A stretch of DNA of 30,295 nt from Clostridiales bacterium (GCA_003525905.1 DQIA01000051.1:1-30295), one strand, 5' to 3'; positions 8,335 to 16,340 are shown, counted from the stretch's first letter. A program made the numbers and translations. The notes: generated from the letters alone by a model not told the origin.

Positions 8335-9774
8335 ATGAAACAGACGAAGACCAAAACTCTATGCCTGCTTCTTGCGGCACTGATGCTGCTCAGCAGCCTC
8401 ACCGCCTGCGGAAAGGATAAGGAGAAAGACTCCAATTTGATTCAGCTCGGCGACTATGAGCTGCTCTACAAGGGCGCGTGCATCATGGAAGATTCGGACG
8501 GAAATGACGCAATCGTTCTGTCGCTGGACTTTACAAACAACAGCAAGGAGAATGCTTCGTATCTTTGGAGCGTCGATGAAACGCTCATGCAGAACGGCAC
8601 TGAGCTGGAAGTCGCTACAGTCTATACCGATTACGATACCTTTACCACCGTGATCGAAAACCAGTTTGAGGAAGTTGCGCCGGGTGCAACGCTGGAGGTG
8701 CAGACCGCCTTCGTGCTGAACAACGCGTCCGGCGAAATCGAGGCGACCTTTGAGGAGCTGCTCGGCAGCAAAAGCGGCACCATTACCATTGACCCATCCA
8801 CGCTCACGCGGGAAACAGGCGTCAACGCCGGCACGGAGCCCACACTGCCTTCCGCAACGGCTGACGACGCTCTGCTCGAGTGGTGGAACGGTGAATGGTA
8901 CGGCTGGTGGAAGATGACCGACTGCTCCGGCTCATATGAGAGCATGGAAGGTCAGTGGTGGGATATCTGCGGCGTGATCGAGATCGACGCAGACCGCACG
9001 GGCACCGTGACGCTCTGGGACGAGGACTACACCAAGGACGATGCCATGGTATCGGCAGCGGTCAGCCTGAGCGACACCGGTACTGGCGAGCATGGCACGC
9101 TGACATCCGAGGGCGGCTGGTTTACCGATGTGGCCCTCGCGCACGCCGACTGGATCGTCGACCCGGGCTTGCAGGAGCTTGCGGATATCATCTGCATCGA
9201 CGGCCGGTACGAAAACGGCGACGATACGTACCGCTATGAGATCTATCTGCGCCCGTGGGGACTCTATTGGGATGATGTGGAGGAGGAAAACCGCCCATAT
9301 CTCTATGCCGACTGGTATCTGCCGCTGATCGACGCGGGCAAGTCCATGCCTGACAGCATCGGAGCGGATGCTCCGGCCGGAAGCGGCAATATGGGCACTA
9401 CGACGTCGAACCCTGGCGGAGAAACTTCCGGCAGAGACGGCATTGTAACCGAAGAACAGGTACAGAAGGGCTATGTCTGGATGAACGAGGTCAATAAGAA
9501 TATTTTCGACGCTACTTATGATGATATTGCTGCCTACTTCGGCGTAAAAGGCCAGTTTGTCAAGGAAGAGTACAGCGACCACATGAAGGCAAACTACCGC
9601 TACTGCAAATGGATCTCTGAGGACGACGAATCCCATTTCATCTACGTCAATTTCAAAGAAACTGTGTCGGGTGTTTATACGGTAAGCGGATTCAATACCA
9701 GCGGCTTCTCCGGCAAGGAGGCCATTGCGAAGTATCTTGACACGGTAAAGGCGGAAGCCGCAGAGGCAAACTAG
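8335..9774 (+). CDS. DUF5067-type lipoprotein, N-terminal part of a TAG-split gene
   Basis: A 479-aa lipoprotein: signal peptide with lipobox LTAC, lipidated Cys at residue 25. The start at 8335 is set by GGGAGGG (8324-8330) and the signal peptide; an in-frame ATG at 8239 has neither. Residues about 40-160 look like DUF5067 (IQLGDYELLYKGACI, then IVLSLDFTNNSKENASYLW). About 180-340 is a Trp-rich region (WWNGEWYGWWKM) found in Clostridial lipoproteins. A Gly/Thr/Ser linker follows, then a domain opening VTEEQVQKGYVW. The reading frame ends at a TAG (9772-9774) inside an Ala/Glu-rich linker, and coding potential resumes in the same frame after it. This is therefore probably the front of a gene of about 620 codons. 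Function unknown, probably extracellular ligand binding. Confidence 0.8.
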   Translation: MKQTKTKTLCLLLAALMLLSSLTACGKDKEKDSNLIQLGDYELLYKGACIMEDSDGNDAIVLSLDFTNNSKENASYLWSVDETLMQNGTELEVATVYTDYDTFTTVIENQFEEVAPGATLEVQTAFVLNNASGEIEATFEELLGSKSGTITIDPSTLTRETGVNAGTEPTLPSATADDALLEWWNGEWYGWWKMTDCSGSYESMEGQWWDICGVIEIDADRTGTVTLWDEDYTKDDAMVSAAVSLSDTGTGEHGTLTSEGGWFTDVALAHADWIVDPGLQELADIICIDGRYENGDDTYRYEIYLRPWGLYWDDVEEENRPYLYADWYLPLIDAGKSMPDSIGADAPAGSGNMGTTTSNPGGETSGRDGIVTEEQVQKGYVWMNEVNKNIFDATYDDIAAYFGVKGQFVKEEYSDHMKANYRYCKWISEDDESHFIYVNFKETVSGVYTVSGFNTSGFSGKEAIAKYLDTVKAEAAEAN

Positions 9775-10206
9775 GCAGCGTCTGCGAACGCCGAGATGCA
9801 GGACTTCTCCGTGGAAGTCACCCAGTTTGCAAAAGACGATGTTAAGGTCAAAATCATGACGAAGATCCCGGTCTCTGGCTGGTCGTATGACGAGGGCAAG
9901 CGTTGCTTGGTGGAAAACGACGATCCCACAGCGTTCGGTGCGGGCGCCATCCAGTTTGAGGTAAGAGAGAACGTTGAAAAAATTGATTTCTACAAGGACG
10001 ACTTCGAGAACTATCAGGATATCGAAGACCGTGTGATCGGCGGTATCTCGTTCCGCGGCCGCACCTACAGAAACATCGGCTATGATTGGATTCAGTATAT
10101 CGCACAGCTTGACGACGGCCGCGCCCTTTCCATCGGGCTTCGGAATATGGACTGCGTTCCGGGAACGATGCCCGACATCATTCTCAACGACATGACGTTC
10201 CAGTAA
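9775..10206 (+). pseudogene. C-terminal part of the TAG-split lipoprotein gene
   Basis: After the TAG at 9772-9774 the same frame continues without a further stop for 143 codons to 10206. The join reads KAEAAEAN-stop-AASANAEMQDF, which is one uninterrupted Ala-rich linker leading into a beta-rich domain (DFSVEVTQFAKDDVKVKI ... PDIILNDMTF). The first ATG after the stop (9796) has no ribosome site. It is therefore unlikely to be a separate gene. Candidates are a nonsense mutation in this strain (TAG is one base from CAG, AAG or GAG), a sequencing error, or translational read-through. Confidence 0.7.
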
Positions 10207-10236
10207 TGGCGGCATCTTTCTGAGAATTTATATGAA

Positions 10237-10276
10237 AACCGGCTCCCGCCCCAATTTGGAGCGGGAGAATCCGGTT
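10237..10276 (+). terminator. Hairpin after the TAG-split lipoprotein gene
   Basis: AACCGG plus TCCCGC in the 5' arm pair with GCGGGA plus CCGGTT in the 3' arm, separated by small bulges and a short loop, starting 30 bases after the stop at 10206. The following ATTT is a weak T-run. It is the best terminator-like structure in the plus-strand run. Confidence 0.5.
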
Positions 10277-10304
10277 ATTTGCGAAAAAAAGCGGAGGTGA
10301 TGCT

Positions 10305-11141
10305 GTGAAGCTCAAAACGTTCCTCATCACGGCAAGCCTGTGGATGGGGCTGCTCGGCCTGACCGCCTGCGGCGGTGCTGACGTGCGCACATATCAGTAC
10401 CCGGAGACCGCGCTCCTTTTTGACAGTCTTCACATCAAAAAAACCGTTTACAGCCCGGGCGTCATGGAGCTCTATTACCGCGGCGGGCAGTTCAAGGACA
10501 ATCCCATCCGCTGCTACGACGCAAATTTTGAAGATCTGGGCGATCAGTTTGACCATACGTTCCAAAACGGCGTTCTGACAGTTCAGGCGGATTTTGCAGA
10601 ACAAATCAGCGGACTCACGATCGAGGATAAAGACCACGATACGGTCTATCATCTGCGCTATCTGGACTCACCGCAGTTTGCGTGGCTGGCGGATACTTTC
10701 TGGCTGGACTACGGTATGATGACGCTGGGCGACGAGGCGCGGTATTACAGCGACGCGGAGCGGCAGGCGCAGGCAGAGCGGGAGCGCGCCGAGCATGAGC
10801 AGACACGCAATGTTTTTGCGCTGCTCGAGGGAACGTGGATCTCCGAGGATGGCCTGCAAAAATATGTGTTTTCCACAGACGCAGATGGGAGCGAGCTGCG
10901 CGCGGCGGAGCTGTGGCGCAGCGGGACGGAGCAAATGTGGAACGGCTGGGAGCTGCGCGTCGAGTCCGCGTTTCAGACGCCGTATTCCGGCGGCGAATAC
11001 AGTGAGGACGTGGCAGAGCACCTGCAGGAAATCGTGCTGAGAAACAGTGACCATGCAGCGGCGGATCTGCACCTCCTGTACGATACGCAAAACGCGGTCA
11101 TACTGGGCGGCGGGATGACTTACCGCAGAGAGCAGGGTTGA
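10305..11141 (+). CDS. Hypothetical lipoprotein
   Basis: A 278-aa lipoprotein: signal peptide with lipobox LTAC, lipidated Cys at residue 22. The start is GTG at 10305 with GGAGGTGA just upstream. The mature region is mixed alpha/beta, with a charged helical stretch near residues 145-165 (RQAQAERERAEHEQTR) that separates an N-terminal beta domain from a C-terminal one that opens with the GTWIS pattern seen in lipocalin-like lipoproteins. I do not recognise a named family. It follows the hairpin at 10237-10276, so it may start a new transcript. Confidence 0.7.
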   Translation: MKLKTFLITASLWMGLLGLTACGGADVRTYQYPETALLFDSLHIKKTVYSPGVMELYYRGGQFKDNPIRCYDANFEDLGDQFDHTFQNGVLTVQADFAEQISGLTIEDKDHDTVYHLRYLDSPQFAWLADTFWLDYGMMTLGDEARYYSDAERQAQAERERAEHEQTRNVFALLEGTWISEDGLQKYVFSTDADGSELRAAELWRSGTEQMWNGWELRVESAFQTPYSGGEYSEDVAEHLQEIVLRNSDHAAADLHLLYDTQNAVILGGGMTYRREQG

Positions 11142-11180
11142 GGTGCCGTCTGGCACCGACACAGGAAACGAGGAAAGAAC

Positions 11181-12341
11181 ATGGCAACACAAATCACAAA
11201 TTATCAATGTCCCGCCTGTACGGCACCGCTCCATTTTGTAGGAGAATCCGGCAGGCTGGAGTGCGATTACTGCGGCTCAAGCTTCAATATCGCAGAAATT
11301 GAAGCGCTCTACGCGAAGAAAGAAGCGAAAGCAGCAGAGGCGGCGCGAAAGCAGGAAGAAACGGAAGCGGCTCAAAAATCTGCCGAAGCGAAAGAGCAAC
11401 AGACTGCCGCAGACGGCTCTAACTGGGATACCTCCGGCCTGAGCGAGAACTGGGGTGCGGACGCAGACAGTATGAAAACCTACTGCTGCCCATCGTGCGG
11501 GGCAGAGCTGATTTGTGACGCAACGACCGCAGCCACGTCCTGCCCATACTGCGGAAATCCGTCTGTGATTCCGGGGCAGTTCAGCGGCATCTTAAAGCCC
11601 GATTTTGTGCTGCCCTTCAAGTTGAGCAAGGAGGATGCCATTCAGGCGCTGAAGAAGCACTATCTCAAAAAGCCTCTGCTGCCGTCGACCTTCTCCAAAG
11701 CCAACCATTTGCAGGAGATCAAGGGCGTGTATGTCCCCTTCTGGATGTACGACGGCGAGGCCAGCGGAAGCGTGGAGTTCCATGCCACCACGGTACATAA
11801 GTACACCTCGGGAGATTATGAGGTCACGGAGATAAGTCACTACGATGTGCGCCGCGCCGGTTCTGTCAGCTTTGAAAAAATTCCGGTGGATGCGTCGAGC
11901 AAAATGCCGGATGATTACATGGACTCCATCGAACCGTTCAACTATGCGGACTTAAAGCCGTTTTCCACAGCGTATCTGCCCGGATTTCTGGCGGATAAAT
12001 ACGATGTCAGCGTTGAAGACAGCCGGGAGCGGGCGGACAAGCGCTGCGCAGGCTCGCTGGTGTCTGCGCTGGAACGCACGGTTTCTGGCTACACCTCATG
12101 CAATGAAACGAGCCGGGATATCCACTTGAAGCGCGGCAAGGTGCATTACGCGCTGCTGCCCGTCTGGATCCTGAATACAAGGTGGGAGGGAAAAGATTTC
12201 CTCTTTGCCATGAACGGTCAGACGGGCAAGCTGGTAGGCAAGCTTCCCGTCAGCACGAAACGGGTCGTCGGCCTGTTTGCGGCGATCGCGGCACTTCTTA
12301 TCGCAATCAGCGTGACTGCGCTGCTGCTTTTGGTACGCTAG
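11181..12341 (+). CDS. Double zinc-ribbon membrane protein
   Basis: A 386-aa protein. Residues 8-35 hold a first zinc ribbon (Cys10, 13, 28, 31). An Ala/Glu/Lys coiled coil follows (about 45-80). A second ribbon (CCPSCG ... CPYCG) is near residues 100-127. Then comes a long domain with KGVYVPFWMYDGEASGS, ending in one C-terminal transmembrane helix (about 362-386). This matches a common Firmicute family usually annotated as TFIIB-type zinc-ribbon or, misleadingly, as a PriA-like helicase; no helicase motif is present. The next gene, a TPM-domain protein, starts 13 bases later, a frequent pairing. It is probably a membrane-attached scaffold; function unproven. Confidence 0.8.
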   Translation: MATQITNYQCPACTAPLHFVGESGRLECDYCGSSFNIAEIEALYAKKEAKAAEAARKQEETEAAQKSAEAKEQQTAADGSNWDTSGLSENWGADADSMKTYCCPSCGAELICDATTAATSCPYCGNPSVIPGQFSGILKPDFVLPFKLSKEDAIQALKKHYLKKPLLPSTFSKANHLQEIKGVYVPFWMYDGEASGSVEFHATTVHKYTSGDYEVTEISHYDVRRAGSVSFEKIPVDASSKMPDDYMDSIEPFNYADLKPFSTAYLPGFLADKYDVSVEDSRERADKRCAGSLVSALERTVSGYTSCNETSRDIHLKRGKVHYALLPVWILNTRWEGKDFLFAMNGQTGKLVGKLPVSTKRVVGLFAAIAALLIAISVTALLLLVR

Positions 12342-12354
12342 GGAGGGCTGAGAT

Positions 12355-13146
12355 ATGAAAAAAAGAATATGCCGCCTCCTGTTGGCGTTTCTGTTGGTGC
12401 TTGTATTCTGCGTGAGCATGGCTGCGGCTGAGCAGACAGGTGCACAGCTTTCTTGCGTGACGGACACTGCCGGACTTCTCAGCGAAAGCGAAAAAATGCT
12501 GCTGGAAAGGATGGCGGAAAGCGTCTCCCAAAAGTATGGGGTCGGTGTATACATCGTAACCGTGGAGGACTATCGGGACTTCCATTCTGAAGGCGTCTAT
12601 AAGGCGACCTACACCATCTACCATCAATACACCATGGGTGTAGGGCCGAACCGCGATGGGATCATGCTCCTGCTCAGCATGGCTGACCGCGACTGGGCAA
12701 TGTTCTGCTATGGCTCACACTGCGAATATGCCTTCAACAGCTATGGTCAGGAGAAGCTGGAAAAGGTCTTCCTCGACAATTTCGGCGAGGACGACTGGTA
12801 CGGCGGCTTTGAGGATTACGTCAAGGAATGCAGAGTCTATCTGGAAAAGGCAGCAAACGGGAAGCCCGTCCGGGCGAGCTTGTTTTTTCCGATGCTTGTC
12901 GTAATCGGTCTTTCTCTGCTGGCGGCAATCGCGATCGTTGCTGTGATATGGCAGAAAATGGACAATGTATCAGAAAAAACAACCGCAAACGCCTATGTCG
13001 CCGCGGGGCTCCGGCTTACGGAGCAAACAGATCGTTTTACCCATAAGACGACCTCCAGCCGGAAGATCGAGCGCAGCTCCTCCAGCGGAGGAAGCAGTCG
13101 CAGCGAATCCGGCGGCGGCGGTTCGGGCCGAAGCGGAAAATTCTGA
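12355..13146 (+). CDS. TPM-domain (YgcG-like) membrane protein
   Basis: A 263-aa protein with a signal peptide (cleavage likely after MAAA, residue 25). The TPM domain covers about 33-165, with the typical opening VTDTAGLLSESEKMLLE and the GVYIVTVEDY and RDGIMLLLSMADRDW strands. A transmembrane helix is at about 176-202. The cytoplasmic tail is Ser/Gly rich and ends GGGGSGRSGKF, the low-complexity end usual in YgcG-like proteins. TPM domains are extracytoplasmic; some have phosphatase activity or assist membrane-complex repair, but no substrate can be named. GGAGGG precedes the ATG. Likely co-transcribed with the zinc-ribbon gene upstream. Confidence 0.85.
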   Translation: MKKRICRLLLAFLLVLVFCVSMAAAEQTGAQLSCVTDTAGLLSESEKMLLERMAESVSQKYGVGVYIVTVEDYRDFHSEGVYKATYTIYHQYTMGVGPNRDGIMLLLSMADRDWAMFCYGSHCEYAFNSYGQEKLEKVFLDNFGEDDWYGGFEDYVKECRVYLEKAANGKPVRASLFFPMLVVIGLSLLAAIAIVAVIWQKMDNVSEKTTANAYVAAGLRLTEQTDRFTHKTTSSRKIERSSSSGGSSRSESGGGGSGRSGKF

Positions 13147-13162
13147 TCTGAAAGGAGCGGCT

Positions 13163-14407
13163 ATGAAAACAACACACAAGCAGGTACTCGCGCTGTTGCT
13201 GGCGGTGGCTCTGCTGCTGTTGCTTTGTGCCTGCGCGCAAATCCAGCAGCTCAAGGGCACCGACAGTGCTACATTGCCTGAAACGCTTGCCGGGCAAGCC
13301 TCGGAAACGCAATCGGAGGATCCCACGCAGCACAGCGAGATCACGGAATCACAGCGGGCGCAGCATAGCGAGGCCACAGAACCGCAGCAGGCGCAGTACG
13401 TTGGCTCAGAGGAAGGCAAAAACTCGCTGCTATGGCTACGGGATAAGATTGATTTTTCGCAGACGATGTTCGGGATGGCATATCTCGGCTATGTCGGCGG
13501 ACTTTTTGAGGAGGGGTTTGAGGCAGGTTTTCCCGCGTGGCTTTGGGAAACCAATGCGGCCCTGCTGCTGGAATACCCCTTCATCGCGGAGATCGATGCG
13601 GAGCACATCATCGGCGGTGCGGGGCATCTGTACTGCATCGTGCCGGTCGACGAAAACGCAACAGTTGTGATCAACCGTGTGCAGTGGAATGAAAAAACGA
13701 AGACCGATGAGGTCACAGATGTACTCTACCGGTCAGAGAGCGGCGAACCGGTGCTGCTCTTTGCAAATCTCGATGGCATTGCATATGAGGCCGACACCCA
13801 GGTCTTCATCACCGACAACAATGGGAACACCTGCGAATGGTACCCATCGCTCGATGCGATGAGCCATCTTGCGCCGTGTATATCGGAAGCTGGCGACTAT
13901 CTTTCGTTTGACTTTACGGAATATGCTTGGTATAACGCCCCGCCCGAATTTGCCGACTGGCTTTCTGATGGCTGGACAGGCATGACCGCGCTTGGCCTTG
14001 CCGGTTCGCAGCCTTCAGGCATGGGCTGGATCACAGAAACCATGGTAGGGGAAACCAACCGCTATGCCTGTTTCTCGCTGCGCTTTTATCCCGGGGATGA
14101 GACGGGCGGCTCGGTCGATCTGGATTGGGCATACAAAGACAGCAAGGACTTTGAGGAGATGTGGAGCGGTTCCTGGACGATTCAGACCATTCCGGATGGG
14201 CCTAGTTATGTGACGCTAAACTTGTCTCGTGTTGGCGGTAAAAACTACGGTGTCACGGACGGCCCGATGTATCTGTGTGAGACGTATCCCCTTCTGATCA
14301 GCCCGAGCGGCACGGAGCTGCTGATCGGCACGGGCGAGAGCGGCATTTGGCTGCCGTTCATGTCGCAAAGTACCCTGGCATGTGTGCTGACGCAGTCTGC
14401 GGGATAG
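13163..14407 (+). CDS. Hypothetical lipoprotein with short N-terminal repeats
   Basis: A 414-aa lipoprotein: signal peptide with a lipobox LCAC (Cys at -1 from the usual small residues), lipidated Cys at residue 24. The start at 13163 is set by AAGGAG (13152-13157). A low-complexity stalk (about residues 35-82) includes two copies of an 11-residue unit QHSExTExQxA. The rest is a beta-rich domain with many Trp and Tyr (AWLWETNAALLLEYPF, ADWLSDGWTGMTALG). I do not recognise the family. It follows the TPM gene by 16 bases and is the last intact gene before the ISL3 relic. Confidence 0.7.
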   Translation: MKTTHKQVLALLLAVALLLLLCACAQIQQLKGTDSATLPETLAGQASETQSEDPTQHSEITESQRAQHSEATEPQQAQYVGSEEGKNSLLWLRDKIDFSQTMFGMAYLGYVGGLFEEGFEAGFPAWLWETNAALLLEYPFIAEIDAEHIIGGAGHLYCIVPVDENATVVINRVQWNEKTKTDEVTDVLYRSESGEPVLLFANLDGIAYEADTQVFITDNNGNTCEWYPSLDAMSHLAPCISEAGDYLSFDFTEYAWYNAPPEFADWLSDGWTGMTALGLAGSQPSGMGWITETMVGETNRYACFSLRFYPGDETGGSVDLDWAYKDSKDFEEMWSGSWTIQTIPDGPSYVTLNLSRVGGKNYGVTDGPMYLCETYPLLISPSGTELLIGTGESGIWLPFMSQSTLACVLTQSAG

Positions 14408-14459
14408 AAAGTGTGCGGGGAGCAAACTGCTTTAAGGTTGAGCATAGAGGCAAAATCCT

Positions 14460-14692
14460 TTACCATGAGTATGGATCTTCCGGAATTTCAGGCCTGCGTC
14501 ACGGCGTACCGCAACTGGTTTCAGGAGATTCTGAACTCCATGGACGTCCCCTGGTCCAACGGCTTCATCGAGGGCTGCAACAACAAAACGAAGGTCCTCA
14601 AGCGCGTCTGCTTCGGGATGCGGAACTTCCGGAACTTCAGAAATCGGATCCTTTTCTGCAGCGGTGTACCGAAAAAACCGCGCCGGGGCTAA
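14460..14692 (+). pseudogene. ISL3-family transposase, C-terminal fragment
   Basis: About 78 residues ending at 14692 match the end of ISL3 (DDE) transposases: a helix, then PWSNGFIEGCNNKTKVLKR and CFGMRNFRNFRNRILFC. The Glu in FIEG is the last acidic residue of the DDE triad; the first two are missing with the rest of the protein (full length is around 400 aa). The only upstream ATGs lack ribosome sites. It is a non-functional relic. Confidence 0.8.
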
Positions 14693-14756
14693 GCACCCCG
14701 ACACGGTCCTGGATGATTGTGTTCTTTGCCTCTACCCCAACGATTGACATAGAGCC
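14460..14756 (+). mobile_element. 3' remnant of an ISL3-family insertion sequence
   Basis: The segment contains the last part of an ISL3-type transposase and, at about 14735-14756, a right-end sequence which read on the minus strand starts GGCTCTATGTCAATCG. ISL3 elements characteristically end in GGCTCT followed by TGTCAA. The left end and about 80 percent of the element are absent, so it cannot move by itself. The left boundary is approximate. Confidence 0.65.
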
Positions 14757-14879
14757 CGATAAATGCCGATCATGCCGGCAAGGAAAGGCAGCCCGCCTAA
14801 GCCGTTCAGCAGCGCAGAGTACATTCCGTTCTGCTAAATCCAGTTGGAATTCAGCTTGTCAAAAAGTGCCTGAGAGCTT
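14732..14879 (-). pseudogene. Decayed minus-strand reading frame next to the IS end
   Basis: On the minus strand, 14879 to 14757 reads as a hydrophobic, protein-like sequence (QALFDKLNSNWI, stop at 14834-14836, then NGMYSALLNGLGGLPFLAG) and then runs into the ISL3 end and a stop at 14732. It could be the tail of a membrane protein gene interrupted by the insertion sequence and then mutated. The stretch is short and no family is recognised, so this may be chance. Confidence 0.3.
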
Positions 14880-14891
14880 CTCATAAACTGC

Positions 14892-14927
14892 GCGCCGCCC
14901 CGGTGGGTCTCCCGGGACGGCGCTTTT
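14892..14927 (+). terminator. Strong hairpin terminator between converging transcripts
   Basis: GCGCCGCCCCGG (14892-14903) pairs with CCGGGACGGCGC (14912-14923) with one mismatch and an 8-base loop; TTTTC follows on the plus strand. It lies 35 bases beyond the stop of the minus-strand BtpA gene, so it may also end that operon, although the run on that side is weak (GTTTATG). Confidence 0.7.
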
Positions 14928-14961
14928 CTATCGATCTGAAAGGTGAATGAGGGGGCAAAAA

Positions 14962-15756
14962 TCAGTTGAACTTGCTGTGGACGATCTCCATGAACTCCTT
15001 GACGAGCTTCGCGTCAACGCGGTCGCCGGTCTTGAAGCCGCGGCCGACGATAACGGCATCGCAGTACTCCATGTAGTCCAGAACGTTGTTCGGCTTCACG
15101 CCTGCGCCGACGATGATGGGGAAATCGCCCATCTCTTCGCGCATGGACTTGACGTCCGCCGGGGTGATCTTCTTGTTCAGGTCGTTCTCGGTGACGATGA
15201 CAGCATCGGCATCGTGGCCCTTGGCATTGCCGGCCAGCTCGTTGATGGCGACATTCGGAACGCCATAGGTCTCGGCGGTGTGGACGTCAGCAAAGATCAT
15301 GGTGTCGGACGGATAGTCCTGACGGATCTTGGCAAGCGGCGTGGAGCAGGCTTCGATGTAGCCGAAGGAACCGGCACGGTTGTCGACATAGGCCTCAAAG
15401 CGGATGAAGTCGGCGTCGACGGCGTAGGCCATGGCCCACTCCTGCACGAAGGCGTTCATCTCGATGTTGACGCCGAACGGGATCTTGCAGAACTCGCGGA
15501 TGCGGGTGGCGATGCTGACCATCAGGGAATAGGCCTCGAGGGGGATCTCGGTGCTGTACTGGGGCCAATCGCTGAAGTTCTCGAGCATGATGGCGTCAAC
15601 GCCGCAGTCGATGAGGGTATGGGCATCCTCGATGGCGTTCTTCACGATCTCTTCCTTGTTGTTCTGGTAGGCAGCGTTGCCGGGAAGCGGCAGCAGGTGG
15701 ACCATGCCGATAACTTTCTTCTTGCCATTAAAAAACAGCTTGCTCTTTTCGCTCAT
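14962..15756 (-). CDS. BtpA/SgcQ-family TIM-barrel protein 2
   Basis: A 264-aa protein of the BtpA family. It opens with KKVIGMVHLLPLPG, the family signature, continues with DAHTLIDCGVDAIMLENFSD, and ends with a phosphate-binding-type loop pair (IIVGAGVKPNN and AVIVGRGFK) like that of ribulose-phosphate-binding barrels. The family name comes from a cyanobacterial photosystem factor, but non-photosynthetic members such as E. coli SgcQ sit in PTS operons and are presumed to be enzymes on phosphorylated sugars. The start at 15756 has AAGGAG 7 bases upstream; a longer in-frame start at 15873 lies inside the structured spacer and has no site. This is the last gene of the sigma-54 operon and the second paralogue in it. 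The reaction is unknown; aldolase or lyase chemistry is inferred from the fold. Confidence 0.85.
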   Translation of the reverse strand: MSEKSKLFFNGKKKVIGMVHLLPLPGNAAYQNNKEEIVKNAIEDAHTLIDCGVDAIMLENFSDWPQYSTEIPLEAYSLMVSIATRIREFCKIPFGVNIEMNAFVQEWAMAYAVDADFIRFEAYVDNRAGSFGYIEACSTPLAKIRQDYPSDTMIFADVHTAETYGVPNVAINELAGNAKGHDADAVIVTENDLNKKITPADVKSMREEMGDFPIIVGAGVKPNNVLDYMEYCDAVIVGRGFKTGDRVDAKLVKEFMEIVHSKFN

Positions 15757-15781
15757 TGTAATTTCTCCTTCGATGATTTTG

Positions 15782-15942
15782 GGCAGAACCGCACAATTCA
15801 GCGAGCGCATTCGGCGAGAGATTTTTTGTCGAGGCAAGGTTTGAAAAGTGCAGGAATACTTTGTGTATTTCAATCTTTTCGAACCGAAGGATCGGCGAAA
15901 AATATCCGGCGAAGGCCGAAGATGTAATTGTGCGGTGTTGCC
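15782..15942 (-). promoter_or_regulatory. Candidate structured RNA in the VOC-BtpA2 spacer
   Basis: Perfect 11-base inverted copies, ACCGCACAATT (15788-15798) and AATTGTGCGGT (15926-15936), are extended by GGCA/TGCC (15782-15785 with 15939-15942) across a 2x2 internal loop. They close 127 bases. Inside, on the minus-strand RNA, are a CGGC-CTTC-GCCG hairpin (15907-15918) and a GAAAAG/CTTTTC stem (15843-15848 with 15875-15880) enclosing AATAC/GTATT (15855-15869). The closing stem ends about 18 bases before the ribosome site of BtpA 2. This is riboswitch-like architecture, but no known class is recognised. Alternatives are a small inverted-repeat mobile element or an mRNA stabiliser. Confidence 0.5.
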
Positions 15943-15944
15943 AT

Positions 15945-16319
15945 TTAGCAGCAGACCTCGAGGATGTTGTCCTCAAACGTGATGGCGCGGACCTCATTGC
16001 CGCCGTTCGTTGCCGGCTCATAGAGGATGGTGTAGTTGGCAGCCTTGAACTTCGCGATGATCTCGTCGAGCTTCTCGCGGGAGTCGACCTTGATGCAGAT
16101 ATGCACAAAGCCGGTACGGTTCGGGTCCTTCTTCTCGTCGACGACGGTCGGCTTGGACATCAGCTCCAGCTTCGGGTTCTCGTCGAACTTCATGATGTAA
16201 GACTTGTAGCCGTCATCCTCTTCGTAGGTCGCATGGACCTGTGCGCCGAAGAAGTCCTCAAAGAACTTTCTGGCGCCTTCCAGATCCTTGACAAACAGAC
16301 CGACATTGCTGATTCTCAT
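15945..16319 (-). CDS. VOC-superfamily (glyoxalase-like) protein
   Basis: A 124-aa single-chain member of the vicinal oxygen chelate superfamily with paired beta-alpha-beta3 modules: VGLFVKDLEGARKFFEDFFG, then a strand with PKLELM, then GFVHICIKVDS, and a final EDNILEV. Candidate metal ligands are Glu in LELM, His in FVHI and Glu near the C-terminus. The usual first ligand (His or Gln in the opening strand) is Asn here. AAGGAGG precedes the ATG at 16319. VOC enzymes isomerise, epimerise or open rings next to a metal-bound oxygen; lying between the permease and BtpA 2 it probably handles a pathway intermediate. Exact reaction unknown. Confidence 0.8.
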   Translation of the reverse strand: MRISNVGLFVKDLEGARKFFEDFFGAQVHATYEEDDGYKSYIMKFDENPKLELMSKPTVVDEKKDPNRTGFVHICIKVDSREKLDEIIAKFKAANYTILYEPATNGGNEVRAITFEDNILEVCC

Positions 16320-16340
16320 AAGAAATCCTCCTTATTATCA

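Noticed and set aside
9796..10206. Independent 136-aa gene
   Set aside because: There is no ribosome site before its ATG, and the frame continues directly from the upstream lipoprotein across one TAG.
8335..10206. TAG read as pyrrolysine
   Set aside because: No pyl genes are visible, all other genes here use ordinary stops, and the TAG lies in a low-complexity linker.
11181..12341. PriA-like helicase
   Set aside because: Only the zinc ribbons are shared; there are no Walker motifs and the protein ends in a membrane helix.
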